This document shows, piece by piece, positions 17,116 through 24,642 of a stretch of 64,000 nt of DNA (the stretch's first letter is position 1; each line of letters starts with the position of its first letter). This DNA comes from Paenibacillus aceris (GTDB lineage: Bacteria > Bacillota > Bacilli > Paenibacillales > NBRC-103111), in contig NZ_JAGGKV010000025.1 in assembly GCF_017874035.1 (NCBI RefSeq), positions 36,266 to 100,265 of the forward strand, given 5' to 3'. The notes under the pieces are model-generated. The model worked only from the letters and a program-made list of their open reading frames with translations, ran no database searches and had not been told where the DNA came from. Position numbers and translations under genes: made by a program.

Positions 17116-19221
17116 TTGATTCCTTCTAATTATTTGGAAAAAATTTACGCAGGTTACTTAGGTATGAACATTGGCATAAGACTGGGCGCTCCGGTAGAAC
17201 CGACGATTTGGACTTATGAAAGAATACAAAACACATATGGCGACATTACCGACTATGTCAAAGAATTTAAAAACTTTGCGGCGGACGACGATGCGAACGG
17301 TCCGTTCTACTTCTTGCGCGCGCTTTATGACGATGCCAAGGACCGCGATATTACGCCTAACGATGTAGCTCGCGCTTGGTTGAACTATGCCCGTGAAGGA
17401 ATCGGGATGTTCTGGTGGGGCGGTTATGGCATAAGCACGGAGCATACGGCCTACATCAACTTGAAAAAAGGGATTGAAGCTCCACAGTCCGGTTCTATAG
17501 AGCAAAATGGACTCATTATCGCCGAACAAATCGGCGGTCAAATTTTCATCGACACATGGGGTCTTGTCAATCCTTGCAATCCCCAAAAAGCAGCCGATTT
17601 CGGCGAAGCGGCAGCTCGCGTTTCTCATGATGGAGAAGGCGTGCTTGGCGCAAGATTTTTCTGCGCAGCTATTTCCAAAGCGTTCGAAACAAGCGATATT
17701 AATGAAATTATTGAAGCTGGTTTGGCTCAAATTCCAGCTGACTCGATCTATGCCAAAGTGTCTAGAGCGGTGCTTGCGTTCCACGCACAGCATCCGGATG
17801 ATTTCAGAGCATGCCGAGACATGCTTGAAAGAGACTGGGGCTACGACAAATATACGGGCGTATGCCACATCATTCCTAATGCAGGCGTTTGCGTGTTGTC
17901 TATGATTTACGGCCAAGGCGATTTCAACAGAACGGTTGAGATTGCAACGATGTGCGGTTGGGACACGGATTGCAACGCTGGTAACGTTGGTACTGTTCTG
18001 GGTGTAGCTTGTGGTTTGGAAGGTATTGCAGATAAGTATCGTAAGCCGATCAATGATTCCATCGTGATGTCGGGGATTTCGGGCTTTATGAATATTCTCG
18101 ACATTCCGACCTACGCGAAAGAATTAGCGATTCTAGGACATCGTTTGGCGAATGTTCCTTGCCCTGAAGGTCTTGCCCAGAGCTTCACGGAGCACGATAT
18201 TTATTTCGACTTCGAACTGCCGGGTTCCACACATAACATCCGCATCTCGGATCCGTTCTTCTGCCAGGCGAAGCATTCAACCGAAAAATCCTTCAAAGGA
18301 ACGGGCTCGCTGGAAGTTGTATTTGACCGTATGACACGTGGGGAAAAATCAAAGGTATTCTACAAACCTTTCTATACACGCGATGATTTCAGTGACGAAA
18401 GATACTCACCGACATTTGCGCCTAAAGCATCCTCTGGCCAAAAAGTATCCATGCAAATCTTCTTGGATCAGTGGGGCGGCAATGAAACGATGGGCATCGC
18501 ACCTTATGTGCGCTTATCCAAAAGCAAAAAAGAGCTTGTACAAGGTTATGTGAAGCTTGTTGATCAAGAGTGGGTTCATGTTGAATTTGTAATCCCGGAT
18601 TCCGAAGGCGAGCTGATTGATGAAGTCGGCATCGTGTTGGAGGCTTATTCGACTCGCAAGCCGAAAAGCTTAGGACGCATTTTTATCGATGAGTTCCGGA
18701 TTTATGGCAACGCGGATTACACGATTGATTTTAACAAGCAATTGAGCAATTTCGGCTGCATTACGCCATTCGCGCACAACAACGGAGCTTGGAGCCTAGA
18801 GGATGGCGCGATGTATCTCATGACAGCGGAGCCAAGCGAAGCCTATACAGGTAACTATTTCGCCAAAGACTACTCCGTATCTGTCCAGCTTAATCCGCAA
18901 AGCGGACATTCACATTTAGTGGCTGTGCGTGCGCAAGGCGCAATGAGAGGTTATCATGTAGGATTTGATGGAGCGAATCAAGTAGCTTTGTATATCAATA
19001 ACTTCGGGTTCACGAAGTTGGCGGGTGCAGAGTTCCCATGGCAGCTAGGCAAAGACTACGACTTTAAAGTGACGGTACAAGGTAACACCCTTACATTCGC
19101 TATTGACGGACAGGAAGTTTTGAAGCACACTGACGATACGTTCGATTACGGCATGTACGGCGTAAGTACAAGAACTGCAGCTAGAACTTATTTCAGACAT
19201 ATTAGATTTACGGAAATTTAG
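17116..19221 (+). CDS. ADP-ribosylglycohydrolase domain fused to beta-sandwich modules
   Basis: 701 aa from TTG 17116, which lies about 9 bases after AAGGGTGG; GTG at 17104 is possible but overlaps the SD. Residues ~1-370 form an ADP-ribosylglycohydrolase domain (MNIGIRLGAPVEPTIWTYE, FAADDDANGPFYFLRAL, CGWDTDCNAGNVGTVLGVACG). The first metal motif is DDD rather than DDT. Residues ~380-700 are beta-rich: a carbohydrate-binding-like segment (FKGTGSLEVVFDRM...) and a concanavalin/LamG-like segment (MRGYHVGFDGANQVALYINNFG, LTFAIDGQEVLKHTDD). No export signal. The fusion suggests action on a glycan or glycoside. Confidence 0.83.
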   Translation: MIPSNYLEKIYAGYLGMNIGIRLGAPVEPTIWTYERIQNTYGDITDYVKEFKNFAADDDANGPFYFLRALYDDAKDRDITPNDVARAWLNYAREGIGMFWWGGYGISTEHTAYINLKKGIEAPQSGSIEQNGLIIAEQIGGQIFIDTWGLVNPCNPQKAADFGEAAARVSHDGEGVLGARFFCAAISKAFETSDINEIIEAGLAQIPADSIYAKVSRAVLAFHAQHPDDFRACRDMLERDWGYDKYTGVCHIIPNAGVCVLSMIYGQGDFNRTVEIATMCGWDTDCNAGNVGTVLGVACGLEGIADKYRKPINDSIVMSGISGFMNILDIPTYAKELAILGHRLANVPCPEGLAQSFTEHDIYFDFELPGSTHNIRISDPFFCQAKHSTEKSFKGTGSLEVVFDRMTRGEKSKVFYKPFYTRDDFSDERYSPTFAPKASSGQKVSMQIFLDQWGGNETMGIAPYVRLSKSKKELVQGYVKLVDQEWVHVEFVIPDSEGELIDEVGIVLEAYSTRKPKSLGRIFIDEFRIYGNADYTIDFNKQLSNFGCITPFAHNNGAWSLEDGAMYLMTAEPSEAYTGNYFAKDYSVSVQLNPQSGHSHLVAVRAQGAMRGYHVGFDGANQVALYINNFGFTKLAGAEFPWQLGKDYDFKVTVQGNTLTFAIDGQEVLKHTDDTFDYGMYGVSTRTAARTYFRHIRFTEI

Positions 19222-19248
19222 AATTTTTGGGTGGATCGGGGAACGTTT

Positions 19249-20145
19249 ATGAAAATAATCGTAATTGGCAGTGCAAATATGGATATGGTCATGCGGACTA
19301 GCCGTATTCCAGAAATGGGCGAAACGATGCGAGGCGATGGGTTTATGCTATCCTCCGGAGGCAAAGGAGCCAATCAGGCGGTTGCTTGCGCAAAAATGGG
19401 TGCAGATACCTGGTTTATGGCAAAAGTTGGCGACGATATTTTTGGGCAATCGTTGATCAGCAGCCTCAAAGGGTTCGGTGTGAAAACTGATTATGTGGGA
19501 ATTGAACCTGGAGTTACGACAGGTGTAGCCGCGATTACGGTTTGCGACGGAAATAATGCGATCATTCTTGACGGTGGCGCCAATAACCTAGTTAAGCCTG
19601 ACTACATTGAAAGTTACAAGGATCAGCTGCTCTCGGCTTCGGCTATCATGCTGCAGCTGGAAATTCCACTGGAAACCGTCTATGCAGCCATTCGTCTTGT
19701 GAAAGGTAAGGTGCCGATCTTCTTAAATCCGGCGCCTGCCGTTCCACTCGATGACGAGATCTTGAATGGTGTGGATTATTTCACACCGAACGAAATCGAA
19801 TGCCGATTGTACACGAATGTAGAAGTGAAAACCACGGAAGATGCTTTCGCGGCGCTTGATATTTTGCGCGGCAAGGGCATTCGCTTCCCGTTGATCACAC
19901 TTGGCGAGAAGGGCATTGTGTATTATAACGGCACCGAGAATGTGTACATGGAAGGCCGTAAAGTGAAAGCCATAGATACAACAGCTGCCGGAGACACGTT
20001 CTCCGGGACGCTTGCAGCTATGATTACTTCGGGCAAAACGCTGGATGAAGCGGTGAACATTGCGCAGCATGCGTCTTCGATTTCGGTTACCCGGATGGGC
20101 GCACAGCATTCGATCCCTTATTTATCGGAGCTTGCAGGTCTATGA
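19249..20145 (+). CDS. Ribokinase (PfkB family carbohydrate kinase)
   Basis: 298 aa from ATG 19249 (MKIIVIGSANMDMVMRT), behind CGGGGAA; an in-frame GTG 18 bases upstream is less likely. PfkB signature 1 is LSSGGKGANQAVACAKMG (~35-52). Signature 2 is AIDTTAAGDTFSGTLAA (~241-257), with the catalytic Asp in AAGD. The AAGD form and overall pattern fit ribokinase best, so it probably phosphorylates D-ribose or a close analogue freed by the upstream hydrolases. It overlaps the next gene by four bases. Confidence 0.88.
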   Translation: MKIIVIGSANMDMVMRTSRIPEMGETMRGDGFMLSSGGKGANQAVACAKMGADTWFMAKVGDDIFGQSLISSLKGFGVKTDYVGIEPGVTTGVAAITVCDGNNAIILDGGANNLVKPDYIESYKDQLLSASAIMLQLEIPLETVYAAIRLVKGKVPIFLNPAPAVPLDDEILNGVDYFTPNEIECRLYTNVEVKTTEDAFAALDILRGKGIRFPLITLGEKGIVYYNGTENVYMEGRKVKAIDTTAAGDTFSGTLAAMITSGKTLDEAVNIAQHASSISVTRMGAQHSIPYLSELAGL

Positions 20146-21848
20146 TGAGCAAAGTGGAGATCCGTTTTCATGAGTTGTTGAAAACTGCTGAGCACTTAGG
20201 TGAACACCGTATTCATACGGTGGAGCGGAGGTCAGACCAATACGGCGACTATGCCGCTATGTATTTGGAGACCGAGCTCATTCCGGGCCAATGGGTGAAA
20301 ACGTATTTCTGGATAGGCGTTCCTTATGGGGAAACGCCTTTTCCTGCTATGCTGCACATCCACGGGGGAGGTTCGCAGACGGCTAATTTGGAGCATGTCC
20401 GGCATTGGACGAGCAAAGGGTATGTCGCGCTTAGCTACGATTGGAAGGAGGAACTCTCCGGGCAGGAGCACTACTCCGATTTGGCGGAAATGCCCACGAA
20501 AGACATGGAAGAAGAGTTTGACCCGCTGCAATCGGTCATGTTCACGCGTCTCATTCATGCGAAGGAAATGGTAACGTGGTTGGCTCAGCTGCCAGAGGTG
20601 GACGCAGGTCGGATGGGTGCTTTCGGCATTTCCCGAGGAGGCACGGTAACGAGACTGCTTAACGCCTGGGATAGCCGTTTGCAGGCGGTTGCTCCTATTT
20701 ATGGCTGCGGCAAGCACATGTCGCCAGGACGGCTGAACCGGAACGTTCGCAGGCCGCACACCTTGGAAGACACCTACTTATGGGAGCAGCTGCTTAGCGG
20801 ATTCAGACTGGCCGAGCGGCAGCAGTCGCCGATGCTGATCATGTCGGCCATCAATGATTATTGGGGCTGGATGGATGCGATCTGCGAAGGAGCTGCACAC
20901 CTTCCGAAGGCGAAGCGTGGGCTGTTTTTCGCGGCGAATCAAAACCATCATCTGGACGGCTGGGCAGGCGCTGCGCTTGATTGTTGGATGGATGCCCTTG
21001 TGAAGGGAGACGGGCATTGGCCGCAAGCCCCGGCTGTATTCGTCTCTGTTAGCGAGGGAGCATTGCGGGTGACAGCCGAATTTGGTGCTGCCGGGCTATC
21101 CGCGCTTCCGCAAAAGCTTCGTTTTTGCTGGTCTTGGTATGACTGGAGTGAAGTGCTTCCGCCGGGCAGATACTGGCATGTGAAGGAGCTCGATTGTTCG
21201 CAAGACAGCGGTTTTAGTGTGGAAATACCGGTTATTGATCCTGCAATAAGCGGTTTCGTATATGTGGATGCCATTTATGCGGATGGAGTAAAAACGAGCA
21301 GCTTCCCTCTGAGATTCTCTCCCGTCTATCTGGGAGCTGCTGCATCCGGGATGCCTTTGACGCTGGAATTGGCCAATTTCACTCGCGGGCTTGATGGATG
21401 GCACTGTCCGGAACAGCGGACGGAGCCATTTGATCCTGATTTCCGCTATGTGTTTGTGGATGACCCGCAAGGCGGCCGAGCGCTCGCTTTGGACGAACCG
21501 GGATCGAAGTTTGCACTAGTAACCCATAAGCCGGTTGACCCGATCATGCAAGGGGACAAAGACCATTTGAAGCTGCAGCTCAGGCTGTTTACGGATGTTC
21601 CTGGCGTGTGGGAGATATCGGTTATCTACAGGCCGGATCAAGCGGGGCAGATTGTTTGGGTGAGCGAGATAGAGGGAGTGCTTGGCTGGGCGGACGCGCG
21701 ACTAGCAAGGCAGTCTTTTGGCCACGCAGACGGCAAGGCGCTATCGACTTGGGAGAAAATGCACAAGATCTGTGTAGCCTTTCTTCCTAAACAGGTGGAC
21801 TCCAGTAGCAGTTGTAAGCCGGCTCTTGGCTCGGTTCATTTTGTTTAA
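20142..21848 (+). CDS. Alpha/beta hydrolase (acetyl-xylan-esterase-like) with C-terminal beta domain
   Basis: 568 aa, coupled to the ribokinase by an ATGA overlap (ATG 20142 or 20145). The first ~290 residues form an alpha/beta hydrolase: nucleophile elbow GAFGISRGGTVTRLL (Ser ~168), an oxyanion-loop-like LHIHGGGSQTANLEH (~66) and the probable catalytic His in NQNHHLDGWAGAALD (~268). The remaining part is beta-rich and ends KPALGSVHFV, resembling a galactose-binding-like module. It has no signal peptide. Likely removes an acyl group from the imported compound or its fragments. Last gene of the LacI cluster. Confidence 0.72.
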   Translation: MMSKVEIRFHELLKTAEHLGEHRIHTVERRSDQYGDYAAMYLETELIPGQWVKTYFWIGVPYGETPFPAMLHIHGGGSQTANLEHVRHWTSKGYVALSYDWKEELSGQEHYSDLAEMPTKDMEEEFDPLQSVMFTRLIHAKEMVTWLAQLPEVDAGRMGAFGISRGGTVTRLLNAWDSRLQAVAPIYGCGKHMSPGRLNRNVRRPHTLEDTYLWEQLLSGFRLAERQQSPMLIMSAINDYWGWMDAICEGAAHLPKAKRGLFFAANQNHHLDGWAGAALDCWMDALVKGDGHWPQAPAVFVSVSEGALRVTAEFGAAGLSALPQKLRFCWSWYDWSEVLPPGRYWHVKELDCSQDSGFSVEIPVIDPAISGFVYVDAIYADGVKTSSFPLRFSPVYLGAAASGMPLTLELANFTRGLDGWHCPEQRTEPFDPDFRYVFVDDPQGGRALALDEPGSKFALVTHKPVDPIMQGDKDHLKLQLRLFTDVPGVWEISVIYRPDQAGQIVWVSEIEGVLGWADARLARQSFGHADGKALSTWEKMHKICVAFLPKQVDSSSSCKPALGSVHFV

Positions 21849-22076
21849 GCTGACGAGAATTCCGCTAAGTCGCCGATTACTCCTGCTATTTTCCTCAATT
21901 GATCCACTTTTGCCATAATTAACTGGAGTTTCTACCGTTATTTCATTCCCTGCTACAGTGCAGCGCGGAATAATGGTAGTTTTTCCATCAATTTCAGCTC
22001 AAATCCGTAGTTCTTTTTATATTCCGAAGCGGCACTCCAAGGCACATGACGGCGTTCTCATTGGTAAAAATAACTG
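21849..22076. other. Intergenic stretch with an imperfect palindrome
   Basis: No gene is seen between the hydrolase stop and the GntR promoter. TACCGTTATT...TTCC (21933-21949) and GGAATAATGGTA (21967-21978) form an imperfect inverted repeat. No clear T-run terminator is visible for the preceding 12-kb cluster. Confidence 0.45.
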
Positions 22077-22105
22077 TTGACACAATCTGAGCTACTTACT
22101 AGTAT
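22077..22105 (+). promoter_or_regulatory. SigA-type promoter of the GntR gene
   Basis: -35 TTGACA (22077-22082), 17-base spacer, -10 TAGTAT (22100-22105). The operator palindrome at 22118-22134 falls on the predicted start of transcription. Confidence 0.7.
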
Positions 22106-22117
22106 AAAGGTGTGGGT

Positions 22118-22134
22118 AATTGGATGATCCAATT
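22118..22134. promoter_or_regulatory. Probable GntR/FadR-type operator, site 1
   Basis: AATTGGATGATCCAATT is a 17-bp palindrome (7-bp arms, TGA centre) preceded by GGGT. It lies immediately after the -10 box of the regulator gene. The same sequence recurs in inverse orientation at 22887-22903, so it is the likely binding site of the FadR-type protein between them. Confidence 0.75.
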
Positions 22135-22167
22135 CTCAGCATATTGCCAGACGGAAGGTTACTCATA

Positions 22168-22854
22168 ATGACGATAAAGAAAATCAAGTACCACAGAGTT
22201 TATGAGGATGTCATTGAGCAGATTGAAAAACTGATTCTTGAAGGCAACCTTGCGCCTGGAGACGTTTTGCCTACGGAAAGAGAGCTGGCCCAAGCCTTTG
22301 GAATTAGCCGCGGGACTTTGCGGGAAGCGTTCCGAATTTTGGAACGAGAAGGGCTGATTGAAACTCGTCCGGGCGGCGGCCGATTTCTTAACAAGAACCT
22401 CAGTAAGGCGGAGGACAAAAGCCGAATCCTCGAAAATATTGAGAGAGCTACGATTATCGAGCTGCTCGAGGCTAGAGAAATTTTTGAAACAGGCATCGTA
22501 GAGCTGGCAGCTTTGAGAGCATCTGAACAAGATATTCTTGATATTGAAAGCGCTCTCGAAAAGTGGGGCACCATTGACAGTGAAGCGGATGATCCGGTTT
22601 CCCCAGATCAGGCCTTTCATCTATCGATAGCAAAAGCAACACACAATGTGGTGTTAGTGAATCTCATCGATCTTAACATGGATCTTTTGAAAAGGACGGC
22701 TACGAAAACAGTCGAGATACCTGGCCGTAGAAATGAAGTATATAACGAGCATTTTAACATTTTCCAGGCTATAAAAGAGAGAGATCCCCTTAAAGCCAAA
22801 GAAACGCTGCTGTACCATTTGAAGCAGGTCAAACAAAATATTCAAATGAAATGA
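22168..22854 (+). CDS. GntR-family regulator, FadR subfamily
   Basis: 228 aa from ATG 22168 (MTIKKIKYHRVYEDVIEQI); a longer in-frame TTG start at 22120 would place the operator inside the gene and is rejected. N-terminal winged helix: LAPGDVLPTERELAQAFGISRGTLREAFRILEREGLIETRPGGGRFL (~28-74, read here as two blocks). The C-terminal FCD-type helical domain includes EAREIFETGIVELAALRA and DQAFHLSIAKATHN, whose Asp and His could bind metal. Flanked by matching palindromes, so autoregulation and control of the second binding-protein operon are likely. Confidence 0.93.
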   Translation: MTIKKIKYHRVYEDVIEQIEKLILEGNLAPGDVLPTERELAQAFGISRGTLREAFRILEREGLIETRPGGGRFLNKNLSKAEDKSRILENIERATIIELLEAREIFETGIVELAALRASEQDILDIESALEKWGTIDSEADDPVSPDQAFHLSIAKATHNVVLVNLIDLNMDLLKRTATKTVEIPGRRNEVYNEHFNIFQAIKERDPLKAKETLLYHLKQVKQNIQMK

Positions 22855-22886
22855 TGGAAAACGGATGAAGCTCATCCGTCCGGGAT

Positions 22887-22903
22887 AATTGGGTCATCCA
22901 ATT
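22887..22903. promoter_or_regulatory. Probable GntR/FadR-type operator, site 2
   Basis: AATTGGGTCATCCAATT, followed by ACCC. Its reverse complement, GGGTAATTGGATGACCCAAT, matches site 1 at all but one of its 17 palindrome positions. It lies between the regulator and the binding-protein gene at 23081 and should control that operon. Confidence 0.72.
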
Positions 22904-22973
22904 ACCCAAAACATTCATGTAATCGCTTTATTCAATTTGAAAGCGGCTACAAAATCAGGGGACATTGATTTCG

Positions 22974-23051
22974 ATTCTCGTGCCGTATCCCATTCTTCTA
23001 AGGCACTACTACGATACGAATGAAGTAATGGAAGGCGGCTTCAAAGAATAA
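22974..23051 (+). pseudogene. Relic of a sugar ABC permease: last 26 codons
   Basis: In one frame this reads ILVPYPILLRHYYDTNEV then MEGGFKE and a stop. That aligns with the C-terminus of the intact permease at 13468-14352 (ILMLYPIILKHYTKG then VMEGGVKE stop), and the distance to the following binding-protein gene is nearly the same (29 versus 31 bases). No start codon or upstream permease sequence is present. It is best read as what remains after a permease-binding-protein segment was duplicated and most of the permease was deleted. Confidence 0.75.
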
Positions 23052-23080
23052 TAGATAGATAAAAAAAGGGAGGAAATAGT

Positions 23081-24580
23081 ATGAAAAAAACGCTTCTCAT
23101 GATGGTCACAGCTTTAATGGTTGTTACAACCGCATGTTCCAGCAGTGGTGGCAAGTCTTCCAGCGGCACGCCTGCTCCAACGTCTGCACCAGCGGCAACA
23201 ACGGCAGGGGATGCGAATAAAGAACCGGTTACGCTCTCCATTGTAGCCAAAGATTTATTGGGAGATGACCCTGGTGTTCAGAAGCTAATAAAGGGCATCG
23301 AAGAAGGAATGAAGGCGGAAGGGAAAAATATTAAGCTGAAAGTGGTCCCTGTGCAAAGCGGAACCTATTCGGAGAAACTAGGCTTGCTTCTGCAAAGCGG
23401 TAATATCCCTGACCTCATTTACTTCCAAGGCGGCGACTACCAGTTTGCCGTTACACAGAAAATTCTGGAAGATTTGACGCCTTTCATCGATAAATCAACC
23501 AATGTGAAGGCATCGATGAACGTTTATAACCAAGAAAGAATGAAGAACTATCCGTACCTGCTGTGGCTGTCACCTCCGAATAGCGCTGTGCCTGTCGTAC
23601 GTCAGGACTGGTTTGATAAAACAGCATCAGGCAAAGAACTGCTTGCGAATCCGACAAGTGACAACTACTATACCTTCTTTAAAGAATTGAAGGAAAAAAG
23701 CGGCGCGAAATACGCCTATACGACAGCTGGGACACTGGATGAGCTCGACGTCATGTTTGGACAATCCTTCGGGCTGACATCCACATGGATCAAGGGGGCT
23801 GACGGTAAATACACCTACGGTAAAACAACGCAGTTCGAAAAAGATAAACTCCTTTTCTACGCAAAAATGTATAAAGATGGCCTGCTGGATCCTGAGTTCC
23901 TGACCAAGAAATGGGACACGAAAGAGAAAGCTTTCTATGACGGCCAAGCGGCTGTCATGGCTGGTACGCAGGGCAAGGTAATCGACATCTACAATAACAA
24001 ATCTGTGGGTCAAAATGGCGCAGCTGCCAAGGTCATGACACTGCCGCCAGCTAAAGGTAAAGCTCAAGGTTATACTCCGGTTGATATCAGTAAGGAAAGC
24101 CGCGGTTTCGCCATCGCCAAGACATCCAAGAATAAAGACATGGCCTTTGCCGTATTGGAATATATGGCGGGACAAAAAGGTCAAATGCTGGATAAGCTTG
24201 GCGTAGAAGGCGACGAATATCAAATCGTGAATAACAAAATCAAGCTAACGGACAAATTTGCAGCATGGTTCCCGCATTTTGTTGAGTCCACAGTCAACTT
24301 CAAACCGGATAAAGAGTTTGATCCGTCGACACCATATTTCTCTGAGCCAGCAAGCAAATCTCTGCAAATGTTCGCTTCCATGTCGACGAAAGACAACAGC
24401 TTTGTGATTCCTGCTGAGCTGGCATCCAAGTGGGACGCTTCCGCTGCCAAGTACAGAGAGTTTGCGGCAGATCTCGTAACCGGCAAGAAAAGCGCGGCAG
24501 ATTTTGATAAGTTTGTACAAGAGTGGAATGCAGCAGGCGGTAAAGAAATGACGGAATACGCGAACAAAACGATCAAATAA
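23081..24580 (+). CDS. Extracellular solute-binding lipoprotein (copy 2)
   Basis: 499 aa; lipoprotein signal ending TTAC with Cys19, then a Ser/Ala/Pro/Thr linker a little longer than in copy 1. The mature part is highly similar to copy 1, with small differences (e.g. DWFDKTASGK for DLMDKTASGK). There are no adjacent functional permeases, so it probably feeds the permeases at 12529-14352, giving the importer two receptors under two regulators. Start behind AGGGAGG. A hairpin with a T-run separates it from the next gene. Confidence 0.95.
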   Translation: MKKTLLMMVTALMVVTTACSSSGGKSSSGTPAPTSAPAATTAGDANKEPVTLSIVAKDLLGDDPGVQKLIKGIEEGMKAEGKNIKLKVVPVQSGTYSEKLGLLLQSGNIPDLIYFQGGDYQFAVTQKILEDLTPFIDKSTNVKASMNVYNQERMKNYPYLLWLSPPNSAVPVVRQDWFDKTASGKELLANPTSDNYYTFFKELKEKSGAKYAYTTAGTLDELDVMFGQSFGLTSTWIKGADGKYTYGKTTQFEKDKLLFYAKMYKDGLLDPEFLTKKWDTKEKAFYDGQAAVMAGTQGKVIDIYNNKSVGQNGAAAKVMTLPPAKGKAQGYTPVDISKESRGFAIAKTSKNKDMAFAVLEYMAGQKGQMLDKLGVEGDEYQIVNNKIKLTDKFAAWFPHFVESTVNFKPDKEFDPSTPYFSEPASKSLQMFASMSTKDNSFVIPAELASKWDASAAKYREFAADLVTGKKSAADFDKFVQEWNAAGGKEMTEYANKTIK

Positions 24581-24593
24581 ATAATTGACTGCG

Positions 24594-24617
24594 AGTGGGG
24601 CGAAAGCCCCACTTTTT
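24594..24617 (+). terminator. Attenuating hairpin after binding protein 2
   Basis: AGTGGGGC (24594-24601), GAAA tetraloop, GCCCCACT (24606-24613), then TTTT ending at 24617. The perfect 8-bp stem and short T-run suggest partial termination, so downstream genes are made at a lower level than the binding protein. Confidence 0.75.
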
Positions 24618-24642
24618 ACTAATGCATAGAGAGGTGAACGCA

